Assembly (NCBI GenBank): GCA_018268395.1
Contig: JAFDWQ010000012.1
Location: forward strand, 1 to 62,289
DNA length: 62,289 bases
Reading direction: 5' to 3'
From: Armatimonadota bacterium
GTDB taxonomy: Bacteria > Armatimonadota > Fimbriimonadia > Fimbriimonadales > Fimbriimonadaceae
The translations under genes were made by a program, and so were the position numbers. Below the pieces are notes generated by a model. The model was not told the DNA's origin and did not search any database. It saw only the letters and a list, made by a program, of their open reading frames with translations. This document shows, in pieces, positions 46,823-54,326 of the stretch; the first letter of the stretch is position 1; the number at the start of each line of letters is the position of its first letter.

Positions 46823-47341
46823 ATGAAAAGACTCGCTTCCTTGTTGCTCGTTCTCGCCGTCGCCGCGTTCGCGGCCGCTTTCATCGTCTTTCCGAACACG
46901 ATCACCGTGACCCGCGGCAAGCTGGTTTCGGGGAACGTGAACAGTCTGGTCTCCAGCGACGACGACCGTCTCGTCGTGCAGATGGGACCGAAGCTGTCGT
47001 TCTACGATGCTCCCCTCGACCTCCAGTTCGACGCCTTGTGCAGCACTGACACGCCGAGCGTCCTGCTGCTCGACCTGGAGACCAAAGCCAACGCGGCCGG
47101 TCTCGTCCAATACGTCGAAATGTTCGAGTGGCAGTCCGGTCAATGGGTCACGCTCGACGTCCGGCCCGTCTCCACGACCGACCAGACGACTCAGTTGAAC
47201 ATCCCGACGTGCTGGCGGTTCGCGAAGCCGGGGACAGGACAGATGAGGCTCCGCTATTGGGTCTCCAACATCGGGCCGGTCACGATCCCGAACTGGAAGG
47301 TCAGTATCGACAAGCTCAACTGGGACGTCGACCCCCAGTAA
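46823..47341 (+). CDS. Exported protein of unknown function
   Basis: 172 residues. A strong signal peptide or N-terminal anchor (MKRLASLLLVLAVAAFAAAF) precedes a single beta-sandwich-like domain (LSFYDAPLDLQFDALCSTDT, MFEWQSGQWVTLDVRPVSTT, GQMRLRYWVSNIGPVTIPNW). No family recognised. AAAGAAG lies before the ATG. A terminator follows. Confidence 0.65.
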   Translation: MKRLASLLLVLAVAAFAAAFIVFPNTITVTRGKLVSGNVNSLVSSDDDRLVVQMGPKLSFYDAPLDLQFDALCSTDTPSVLLLDLETKANAAGLVQYVEMFEWQSGQWVTLDVRPVSTTDQTTQLNIPTCWRFAKPGTGQMRLRYWVSNIGPVTIPNWKVSIDKLNWDVDPQ

Positions 47342-47363
47342 GACTCCTTCATCTCAGAGACAC

Positions 47364-47396
47364 GACGGCCCGCCTCTTGGCGGGCCCGTCCGTTTT
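47364..47396 (+). terminator. Terminator of the 46823 gene
   Basis: GACGGCCCGCC pairs imperfectly with GGCGGGCCCGTC around a short loop and is followed by CGTTTTC, 22 bp after the stop. Confidence 0.75.
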
Positions 47397-47571
47397 CGGG
47401 CCGAACAGAATGAGGGGGACGAGGAAAGTTCAAGGGGCGGGACCGCAAGGCGACGAGCACCTTTGGAGGGTCGAGATCCGGTGAGACCGTGATCCGGGAG
47501 CCGGAGTGCCGACAGCGACACCAGGAACTCCCCAAGAGGGCCTGGCGTAGACTTCGAACGTGGACGGTCAA

Positions 47572-48135
47572 ATGTCACGCCGGAACATGCTCGCCGCTTC
47601 GGCGACGGCACTCGTCGCTCCTAGCGTCTTGGCCCAAGAGCGGGCCAAAGAGGCGGAGTTCACCCGCGACTATCCCGAACCGGGCTTCAAACCGTCCTGG
47701 AAATCGCCTCAGACGAACAGGACCCTTGTGACCGACTTCGTGATCTACGCGCACTCGGACCTGGACATGACCAAGAAGCTCCTCGATCGGGACGCGAGCC
47801 TCGTCAACGCCTTTATGGACTGGGGGTCTGGAGACTGGGAGTCAGGTCTGGGCGGCGCGTGCCACATGGGACGGCACGACATCGTCAGGTTCCTCCTTTC
47901 GCGCGGGGCAAGGATGGACGTCTTCTGCGCGACGATGATGGGGCAGCTCGACGTCGTCAAGGCGATGCTGACTCTGGAGCCCAAGTTGATCGATTCGCGC
48001 GGCCCGCACGGCTTTTCGCTGCACTTCCACGCGCAACTCGCAGGGAAGGACGCCGACCGGATGGTGGAGTACCTCCAGAGCGTCAAGAAGGTGGAGTTGA
48101 AGCCGAACCCGTTCGTCAAGAAGGACGGCGGCTGA
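47572..48135 (+). CDS. Ankyrin-repeat protein with Tat-like signal
   Basis: 187 residues. The N-terminus MSRRNMLAASATALVAPSVL followed by AQ has the twin-Arg pattern of a Tat signal. The body holds ankyrin-type repeats: SDLDMTKKLLDRDASLVNAF, ACHMGRHDIVRFLLSRGARM and ATMMGQLDVVKAMLTLEPKL. Ankyrins bind proteins; no catalytic domain is present. GTG 47560 is an alternative start four codons upstream; TAGACT at 47548 is a possible -10 box. It converges on a PEP-CTERM gene. Confidence 0.8.
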   Translation: MSRRNMLAASATALVAPSVLAQERAKEAEFTRDYPEPGFKPSWKSPQTNRTLVTDFVIYAHSDLDMTKKLLDRDASLVNAFMDWGSGDWESGLGGACHMGRHDIVRFLLSRGARMDVFCATMMGQLDVVKAMLTLEPKLIDSRGPHGFSLHFHAQLAGKDADRMVEYLQSVKKVELKPNPFVKKDGG

Positions 48136-48149
48136 CTCTCGGAAGGGAA

Positions 48150-48182
48150 CGGCCCCTGGTTTCACACCGAAAGCAGGGGCCG
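48150..48182. terminator. Bidirectional terminator between convergent genes
   Basis: CGGCCCCTG and CAGGGGCCG form a perfect 9-bp stem with a 15-nt loop between the ankyrin gene and the PEP-CTERM gene at 48191. Confidence 0.65.
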
Positions 48183-48190
48183 AACCTGGT

Positions 48191-48823
48191 TCAGGACCGT
48201 CGTCTTCGCCTGAGCGCAAGAGCGCCGAGACCGAAGGCGAGAAGCGTGGCGGGTTCTGGCACGACGTCGGCCTGAATGTCGTCCATGACCGGCGCGAGGT
48301 TGTTGCCGAACTTGATGCTCGCGATCCCGTTTCCGGTCGACTCCCAACCGAACCACACCATCGCGTTGCTGCCAGTGCCGAACGTGTCGCTCCCCATCAA
48401 GGCGCCGGCCGCGTCGTAGAAGTCCACGGTCGTGATGCCGTTCAGGTTGGAGTCGGACGCCATATAGCCTCCGAACCTCTTCACGGCGGTCGTGAAGTTC
48501 AGGTTGACGTCGATCGGGCTCCCATTGTTGTAAAGTCCGAGTCCTTGGTCGCCCGATGTGGTCAGCGCAGAGCCATAGCCGCCGAGGCCCCATGTCGCCA
48601 CGTTGACGTCGTAGATCCAGACTTGGGCGCCGCCGTTGCTGGCGAATGTGGCGCCGCCGCCCATGACGGCGAGCGAACCGAGGCCGCCCGTCGAGTTGTA
48701 GTCCTGGTAGCTCTCAAAGTCGTCGTTCATCGAACCGACGAACGGCCCGATAGGATTGATGACGGCGTGAGCGGACACGGTCGCCAGCACGAGGGCAGAC
48801 AGCATTGCTGTTCGAGTTAACAT
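48191..48823 (-). CDS. PEP-CTERM sorting-domain protein
   Basis: 210 residues: signal peptide (MLTRTAMLSALVLATVSAHA), a beta-rich lectin-like body (NDDFESYQDYNSTGGLGSLA, TTVDFYDAAGALMGSDTFGT, NGIASIKFGNNLAPVMDDIQ) and a C-terminal anchor VPEPATLLAFGLGALALRRR then RRS. The middle matches the 'PEP-CTERM DUF' pattern in which a final MDDIQ/VDDI segment precedes the anchor. An AGGAG site before the ATG is clear. Exosortase substrate by inference. Confidence 0.92.
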   Translation of the reverse strand: MLTRTAMLSALVLATVSAHAVINPIGPFVGSMNDDFESYQDYNSTGGLGSLAVMGGGATFASNGGAQVWIYDVNVATWGLGGYGSALTTSGDQGLGLYNNGSPIDVNLNFTTAVKRFGGYMASDSNLNGITTVDFYDAAGALMGSDTFGTGSNAMVWFGWESTGNGIASIKFGNNLAPVMDDIQADVVPEPATLLAFGLGALALRRRRRS

Positions 48824-49274
48824 GTTTTCTCTCCTGGCGTTTGGCGCCGCCTCTAATGTACACGCAAAAAAGGGGAAACGTTCGGACACGGCCCGCCGTT
48901 TTCCAAGTGCCCTTGCGGGTGGCATGACCAAGTTGGCTGCCTCCAGACTCCGGAAACCACCTCATGCCGCACGCCGCCGAACTTAGTCTGGAGGCTTCGT
49001 CCGTACCCACTCGAAGTCTAGGCACATCGTCGTGAAGACAACGCCGGCATCCGGGCCACCCCGGTTCTGGTCGTGCCGACACTTGGCCAAGCAGGGGGAA
49101 GGTTACCGCCGGAGCAGTCCGTCAAGCCTCCAGACGAGGTTGGCTTCTCGTCGCCAGCGCGAGAACTTTGGAGTCTGGAGGCAGCACCAAGGAACATCTC
49201 CAGGTGAAGCGGCGCTGAATCGGCCGTAGCGGCCCCGGTAACGGTTCTTCGGGGGACCGTCGTTTACTTGACCC
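48824..49274. other. 451-bp non-coding region between divergent PEP-CTERM genes
   Basis: No credible gene is present. The central 250 bp (48936-49185) form a nested inverted-repeat element, annotated separately. The flanks should carry the two divergent promoters, but none could be assigned with confidence. Confidence 0.6.
48936..49185. repeat. 250-bp nested inverted-repeat (REP/BIME- or MITE-like) element
   Basis: Four copies of one core occur in alternating orientation. Outer arms GCTGCCTCCAGACTCC (48936-48951) and its exact complement GGAGTCTGGAGGCAGC (49170-49185). Inner arms AGTCTGGAGGCTT (48985-48997) and AAGCCTCCAGAC (49124-49135). The left and right halves can each fold into a 10-11-bp hairpin. 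ACCAAG occurs just outside both ends (48927-48932 and 49186-49191) and could be a target duplication. It carries no ORF of its own. Confidence 0.75.
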
Positions 49275-49949
49275 ATGTTTCGCTTATCGAGAGGAGCGGC
49301 GGCTTGCGCGGCGGCCGCAGCGTGTGGCCATGCCTTGGCCTACGTCAACATCGAGGACTTCACGGTGGGATCCTTCACCGTAGACGCCACTCACGGCTAC
49401 AGTAAGGGACAGACCGGTCTGGACACCGACCACTCCGTCTTCGGCAAGAGGGGGTGGTTCATCGGAGGTATCGGAAACCCTGAGAACGCGACACTGACGC
49501 TTGACGTTCGCGACCATGAGCAGAAGCTCAGCACGACGTCCGATCTGCTGACATACGACATGAGGCTGGGCCTAGGGGTCAGCGGCAACGTCCTCATCGA
49601 TCTCAGCCGCGAGACGAGCGTCCTCGTCGACCTGTACACTGATCCCCCTCAGCACTTTGCCGATCAGTGGTCGATGCTTATCACCGATGTGAACGGAGTT
49701 GACACGAGCAACGACGGCTGGCTCCTCCGGCCCGGGGGCATTCGGTTCGACATCGACTCGTTCTCAAGGCAAATCGACTGGTCACGTGTACGAAGCATAG
49801 AGTTCACGGAAAACATGAACCACAGTACGAATCCGCAAGTGTACTCCGTGACCCACATTTATGCAGTGCCCGAGCCTTCCCTCGCATGCCTTGGGGCGCT
49901 GCTTCCCGTACTTCTCAGGAGGAGGACGGGCAGCGCCTCGCGCCCTTAA
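49275..49949 (+). CDS. PEP-CTERM-like secreted protein, copy 1 of a duplicated pair
   Basis: 224 residues: a signal segment rich in Ala (RGAAACAAAAACGHALA), a beta-sandwich body and a PEP-type end (IYAVPEPSLACLGALLPVLL then RRRTG). It is clearly related to the protein at 51009: both contain GWL.RPGGIRF........DWS.VR...FT and end IYAVPEP. The family function is unknown. Its TAA overlaps the TTA stop of the convergent beta-helix remnant by 4 bp, the same arrangement as in the second copy. Confidence 0.85.
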   Translation: MFRLSRGAAACAAAAACGHALAYVNIEDFTVGSFTVDATHGYSKGQTGLDTDHSVFGKRGWFIGGIGNPENATLTLDVRDHEQKLSTTSDLLTYDMRLGLGVSGNVLIDLSRETSVLVDLYTDPPQHFADQWSMLITDVNGVDTSNDGWLLRPGGIRFDIDSFSRQIDWSRVRSIEFTENMNHSTNPQVYSVTHIYAVPEPSLACLGALLPVLLRRRTGSASRP

Positions 49950-50310
49950 GGGAGTCGCCCAGAAGGTTGGTTGTCTGCAAGAACGACCCAATGCGGATCG
50001 TCAGACTCGTCGACGTAGAACAGGAACTCCGAGTACCGGTCCGCCGCGTCGATCACAGACAGGTTCGAGCCGCCTACCTTGACGAGGATCGTGTCCCCGT
50101 CGAAGTTGAACACCCGGACGGAGGATCCGCGAGGAACTTTCGTCACATCGGTCGAAAGCGTGATCGTGAGCTCGTCGAAGTCGGTGCAGAGGATGTTCCT
50201 TGCGTTGCCGCCGATCCAAGTGAAGTCGTCGTTCTGCACCTCGAAACGCTCGGGCTGGACGACGTTGTACCAAACAGGGTCGACGAAACCCATGACGGCG
50301 GGTGGCCCGA
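49946..50310 (-). pseudogene. 3' remnant of a beta-helix/tail-like gene cut at the transposase element
   Basis: About 120 codons remain, running into the transposon end at 50311. The reading frame encodes WYNVVQPERFEVQ, NARNILCTDFDELTITLSTD, VTKVPRGSSVRVFNFDGDT and YSEFLFYVDESDD. This is the counterpart of the C-terminal ~110 residues of the 754-residue protein at 51701 (WYMLHQPERV, KNIICTATSLPYTINLPTSL, TDIVPGTVVRVFWKPSSNT, GAEFVFYNDSGTG). The upstream part of the gene is gone. The frame stays open into the element to 50410, but that N-terminal piece is transposon-derived. Confidence 0.75.
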
Positions 50311-50907
50311 CCACAGGCGTGTGCGAAGCGCCTAAGGGGTAGAAAGCCCGGATGGCGGAACGGGCGAGGAGGCGCGTCTTCAACGATCCCGGCCACGCGC
50401 ACGAGCTCACCTTTTCGACCTACCGCCGCAAGCGCCTGCTTGAAGACGAGACCGTCTGCCGCGCCTTCCTCTCCGCCCTCGACGCCGCCCGGAAGGAGCA
50501 CGCCTTCCAGGTCTGGGCGTACGTGCTCATGCCCGACCACGTCCACCTGCTCCTCTTCCCGACCGGGCTGGAGGATTCGATGGCGGGGATCAGGCAAGCC
50601 GTGAAGCAACCCGTAGCCAAGTTCGGCCTGGCGACGATGAGGGAGCTCGCCGACCCTCGCCTTCAGCAGCTCCACGACGGCCGCAGACCGCGCTTCTGGC
50701 AGCCCGGCGGCGGCTACGACCGGAACATGCACTCGTCGAAGGCGTGCCGGAAGAGCATCGGCTACATCCACGACAACCCCGTCGTCGCGGGTCTTTGCGC
50801 GCACCCTTGGGACTGGGAGTTCTCCAGCGCGGCGGCCTATCGGGGCGACGACTGTGACTTCCAGGTGGACTTCCCGACGCTATAAGCGCTCGCGCACACG
50901 CCTGTGG
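50311..50907 (+). mobile_element. REP-associated transposase element with inverted ends
   Basis: The left end CCACAGGCGTGTGCG (50311-50325) and the right end CGCACACGCCTGTGG (50893-50907) are perfect 15-bp inverted repeats. The similarity continues inward as AAGCGCCTA versus CGAGCGCTTA. The 597-bp unit holds a single transposase gene. The junction at 50311 coincides with the truncation of the beta-helix remnant. Confidence 0.8.
50352..50885 (+). CDS. REP-associated tyrosine transposase (RAYT, Y1_Tnp/IS200-like)
   Basis: 177 residues. The HUH motif is in LMPDHVHLLLFPTG and the catalytic Tyr is in SIGYIHDNPVVAG; the C-terminal PWDWEFSSAAAYR is typical of the family. These single-strand-specific Y1 transposases act on REP-type hairpins and can mobilise themselves or scatter REPs. 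The gene appears intact. It sits between inverted 15-bp ends, inside the duplicated PEP-CTERM/beta-helix region. Confidence 0.93.
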   Translation: MAERARRRVFNDPGHAHELTFSTYRRKRLLEDETVCRAFLSALDAARKEHAFQVWAYVLMPDHVHLLLFPTGLEDSMAGIRQAVKQPVAKFGLATMRELADPRLQQLHDGRRPRFWQPGGGYDRNMHSSKACRKSIGYIHDNPVVAGLCAHPWDWEFSSAAAYRGDDCDFQVDFPTL

Positions 50908-51008
50908 GCCGAGATTCCACCGGGCGTGCCGTCTCCCTGCGTAGCCCACAAGCGTGCCACCCAGGAGGAGGTCACCCTGAGTCTTGCCACCCGTCGTATA
51001 CTCAGGGT

Positions 51009-51704
51009 ATGCATTTTTTGGTGAGAGGATCACTAGTAGCAGTACTATGCGTCGTTGCCGTCTCCGAGTCGGACGCCTTCATCATGATCGACGACCTGAC
51101 GGGCGGGGACTATACGACCACGATCACGCACGGGGTCGACTTCCATTTCGTCGACGGCCTGGACAAAGCGCACACGGCTTGGGGGAACAGGCAGACGATG
51201 CTCGACGTTGTGGCGAACCCTCGGGACACACCCATCACGCTGTCGGTAGGCGGCGGCCAGATGAAGACGACCATTCCGCCGGGCACTGGTGGGATGTCGA
51301 CACGGCTCAGATTGGACTGGGGGCTGGGGAACCACCCCCTGGACATGGACTTTTCCAAGGAGACGGAGATCTGGGTCGACCTGAAGGTCGAAAACCCGGA
51401 CGGACGGTTCGCGAGCATTTGGTCCGTTCGGGCGATCAATGCGGACGGTACGAGCGGATCCAATGGAGGTTGGCTTTGGCGCCCTGGAGGCATTAGGTTC
51501 AAGCTGAGCGGGTTCACTGGCCACTTGGACTGGTCCGCGGTCAGATACCTCAGCTTCACCACTGACTTCGACCCGCCCGGCTATCCAGAGAGCTACAAAG
51601 TGACAAGGATCTACGCAGTGCCAGAACCGCATACGGCGGTTCTGGCACTGCTAGGATTTTCCACCGTGATCCTACACCGGCGAAAACATGGAGACGGACG
51701 CTAG
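51009..51704 (+). CDS. PEP-CTERM-like secreted protein, copy 2 of a duplicated pair
   Basis: 231 residues: signal peptide (MHFLVRGSLVAVLCVVAVSE), a body related to the 49275 protein (NGGWLWRPGGIRFKLSGFTG, HLDWSAVRYLSFT) and an end IYAVPEPHTAVLALLGFSTV then ILHRRKHG. The two proteins are perhaps a third identical by eye, so the duplication is old. The TAG stop overlaps the CTA stop of the convergent 754-residue gene by 4 bp. The ribosome site is weak. Confidence 0.85.
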   Translation: MHFLVRGSLVAVLCVVAVSESDAFIMIDDLTGGDYTTTITHGVDFHFVDGLDKAHTAWGNRQTMLDVVANPRDTPITLSVGGGQMKTTIPPGTGGMSTRLRLDWGLGNHPLDMDFSKETEIWVDLKVENPDGRFASIWSVRAINADGTSGSNGGWLWRPGGIRFKLSGFTGHLDWSAVRYLSFTTDFDPPGYPESYKVTRIYAVPEPHTAVLALLGFSTVILHRRKHGDGR

Positions 51705-53965
51705 CTCCTCGTCCCGACGTTCGCCTGTGTGACCAGCCACCTTCCGGTGCCGCTATCGTTGTAGAAAACGAACTCAGCTCCTTGGTGTTGCGTTAGGAGC
51801 ACGTCGTTCGTTCCACCGAAGTCCACCGTCACGGTGCCGATCGTGTTCGAACTAGGCTTCCAGAAGACCCGTACGACGGTTCCCGGCACGATGTCCGTCA
51901 GTGACGTAGGAAGGTTGATCGTGTAAGGCAGCGATGTGGCCGTACAAATGATGTTCTTCTCATCGCCCACCGCCCATGTGTGCGGCGAGGCCCCTAAGCT
52001 TGGAAGCACGCGTTCGGGCTGATGAAGCATGTACCAACCGTTGGCCATCCGGCAAACCACACCTTGCTGGACCTCGTCCCAACACAACTCTCCGTCAGCT
52101 AAGTCGTAATCGCCATTTTCGTCGTAGGGGTTCTTCCAACCGACGTTGACCTCCTGGTCGGCTGTCTGATCCGGATTCAGGTTCGGTATCTGCAACCTCC
52201 CGACCGCCTTTATCGAAAGGCTGTTCACGCCCCAGGCGAAGTCGCCTCTGACCGCTGTGTTCGTGTCAGTCCTGACGAACCCCGTGTTCCTGAGCCCGTC
52301 TTCGGCGATGTAGCCAGTGACGACTGGGGGGTCTCCTGCGATGGTCGGCGTGCTTCCCCACGCCTGTTGCCAAAACACCTGCCACTGCGCCGCCCCTTCG
52401 TCTGCCTCGATCAGAAGGGCCAAATATGGGTGCGGGTCGCCCGGATCCGAAAGAACCTCGACGGCTTCGACCTGCGCACGCAGCGTCATGAGCGTCGTCT
52501 CAGAGAAGGAGTTCACGCTCGTCAGGACGATCTGGTCGAAGACCGTCGAAGTGTCGATCGTCCCGTCCACCTCCCGAACGAGCGAGAACTTGACCGTACC
52601 GCTGACCCGGCAAAGGCACTGGTAGGTCACGAGCTTCAGACCGGGCGCAGACAGGTCGATCTGGAATCCGTCCTCGTCAAACGGCTGCCAGAGCTTCGTG
52701 TCGTCGAGAAGGGCCATGAAGAACGCCTCGGGACTGGGCGAGAGGTCCGGAAGGTTTGAAGCGCCCGCGTAAGCGCCCCACTTGGCGAACCCGAAGAGCT
52801 TGTCGTCGGCCTGCTCTAGCACCCAAGGTGAGGGCATGGTCACGCCGTAGCCACCGAGGTTCAACGCCGAGGGACCATAGTCGAGACCCACGAAGTCGGC
52901 GTTCCGCAAGATGTTCACCCGCGGCCCGGTCTGGATCCACGGCGTGTCCTGCCAGGCGTTGCGGAGCGACTGCATCCTATTGCCCGGCACGCTCGGCTCC
53001 ATCGAGAACTGACGCATGTAGCTGTCGTTCGTGTAAGCCGCGATGAAGTCGCTCTTGTAGCAGCGCACGAACTCGCAATCGAAACTCTGTCGAACGAGCG
53101 CGCCCACCGCTAGGAACCTGCACTTTTCGAAGACGCACCGCAGCCGGTCGCCCGGCAGCGATTCGAAGACGAGGTTTCCCGCGCCGGAAGCCCCGTATGT
53201 CGGCCCGGTCGCGAAGGTGCAGGTGTCGACAAAGAGGCCGTACTGCGTCCCGCTCGCCTCGGTCGTCGGCCCATCGTCGTTGTTGTCGAAGCCCTTGACC
53301 AGTACCCGGTCGTCGCCGGTGGCGACCGTGAACTCCATGCCACGGACGATCACGTCCATGTTGTTGTTGAAGCTCTGGCCGTTCAAGCAGTCATAGTCGA
53401 AGAGCCGTCCCAGGTGCTCGATCCTGCCGCCGACGATCTGCAGCGCCCCCGTCCCCCGCCGTAGCTTGATCAAGGTCCCTCGGCCGACGATCTGATCGAT
53501 CGGAACGTTCTTGAACGTGCCGTGCAGGTTATAGGCATTCAGCCCGACGCCACGGTCTCCCATTCTATCGAACTGAAGATAGACGCCGGTCTCGTCGAGC
53601 GCCATGTTCCAGCCGTCCAGTTCCTGTTCGAAGGCCTGTGGCGCGTTCGAGTAGTAGCCCCGGCGACATTCCGTGCCGTAGATTCGGGAGAGGCGGGTCT
53701 GTTCCCCGTTGTCGCCCGAGCCCTTGAGCAACCCTACCGCGGTATCGACGAAGTTCAGGTAAAGCCGTTCGACGATGTGGCCCACGAACTGGCTTGACAC
53801 GAAGACGATGCCGAACGAAGCGAAACGCCTTGTGTCGTCGACTGCGACGTCGTCGACGATACGCGTGTTGTGGGGGTTGCCTTTCAGGGTCAGGTTCTCG
53901 ACCCTCATGCGGACGCCCGCACTACGCCTGAAACTGATGATCCCGCAATCAGGGAAGCAGTGCAC
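51701..53965 (-). CDS. Large beta-helix, tail-spike-like protein
   Basis: 754 residues from a GTG at 53965. The first ~350 residues form a parallel beta-helix (MRVENLTLKGNPHNTRIVDD, LQIVGGRIEHLGRLFDYDCL, LFVDTCTFATGPTYGASGAG, LRCVFEKCRFLAVGALVRQS). Then comes a jelly-roll/CBM-like region (VNILRNADFVGLDYG), and the C-terminal ~110-residue domain is shared with the remnant at 49946. Such proteins resemble phage tail spikes and pectate-lyase-3-type glycan-active proteins. The start is doubtful: the frame is open upstream to ~54273 through the 21-bp array with no ATG/GTG/TTG. Confidence 0.75.
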   Translation of the reverse strand: MHCFPDCGIISFRRSAGVRMRVENLTLKGNPHNTRIVDDVAVDDTRRFASFGIVFVSSQFVGHIVERLYLNFVDTAVGLLKGSGDNGEQTRLSRIYGTECRRGYYSNAPQAFEQELDGWNMALDETGVYLQFDRMGDRGVGLNAYNLHGTFKNVPIDQIVGRGTLIKLRRGTGALQIVGGRIEHLGRLFDYDCLNGQSFNNNMDVIVRGMEFTVATGDDRVLVKGFDNNDDGPTTEASGTQYGLFVDTCTFATGPTYGASGAGNLVFESLPGDRLRCVFEKCRFLAVGALVRQSFDCEFVRCYKSDFIAAYTNDSYMRQFSMEPSVPGNRMQSLRNAWQDTPWIQTGPRVNILRNADFVGLDYGPSALNLGGYGVTMPSPWVLEQADDKLFGFAKWGAYAGASNLPDLSPSPEAFFMALLDDTKLWQPFDEDGFQIDLSAPGLKLVTYQCLCRVSGTVKFSLVREVDGTIDTSTVFDQIVLTSVNSFSETTLMTLRAQVEAVEVLSDPGDPHPYLALLIEADEGAAQWQVFWQQAWGSTPTIAGDPPVVTGYIAEDGLRNTGFVRTDTNTAVRGDFAWGVNSLSIKAVGRLQIPNLNPDQTADQEVNVGWKNPYDENGDYDLADGELCWDEVQQGVVCRMANGWYMLHQPERVLPSLGASPHTWAVGDEKNIICTATSLPYTINLPTSLTDIVPGTVVRVFWKPSSNTIGTVTVDFGGTNDVLLTQHQGAEFVFYNDSGTGRWLVTQANVGTRS

Positions 53966-54084
53966 GAACGTCGGGTATTTGGGGTCGTCCGGATAGTCCG
54001 TGTCGACCGCCAGGATTTCACCGACAAAAGCTTCCTCCGGCGGCCCGCCTTCAGGTTGAACCTGAGCGGCGCGATTTGAGAGGC

Positions 54085-54231
54085 GACTTTCGTCTTCTGG
54101 AGCACGACTTTCGTCTTCTGGACCACGACTTTCGTCTTCTGGACCACGACTTTCGTCTTCTGGACCACGACTTTCGTCTTCTGGACCACGACTTTCGTCT
54201 TCTAGAGCACGATTTTCCCTTTCTGGAGCAC
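54085..54231. repeat. 21-bp tandem array, seven units
   Basis: Unit GACTTTCGTCTTCTGGACCA + C. Copies start at 54085, 54106, 54127, 54148, 54169, 54190 and 54211. The middle four are identical; the first differs at one base, the sixth at two and the seventh is degenerate. Because 21 is a multiple of 3, each frame repeats a heptapeptide: on the minus strand PEDESRG (the frame leading into the beta-helix protein), VVVQKTK and SRRRKSW. In the VVVQKTK frame a TAG breaks the sixth unit. Confidence 0.95.
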
Positions 54232-54326
54232 CACTTTGTCGACGGGTGGCCCCACCGTGACGTGTGAAAGATCAATGGTCGGGCCGCCCGGCGGTCGGGC
54301 CGCACCGAGCCGCCGAAGGACAGGGC

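Noticed and set aside
54085-54231. CRISPR-like array
   Set aside because: The units are contiguous 21-bp direct repeats with no spacers, and no cas gene is nearby.
54076-54267. 63-codon plus-strand frame of repeated RLLDHDF
   Set aside because: It arises only from the 21-bp repeat being open in several frames. It has no homologous neighbour and lies antisense to the beta-helix leader.
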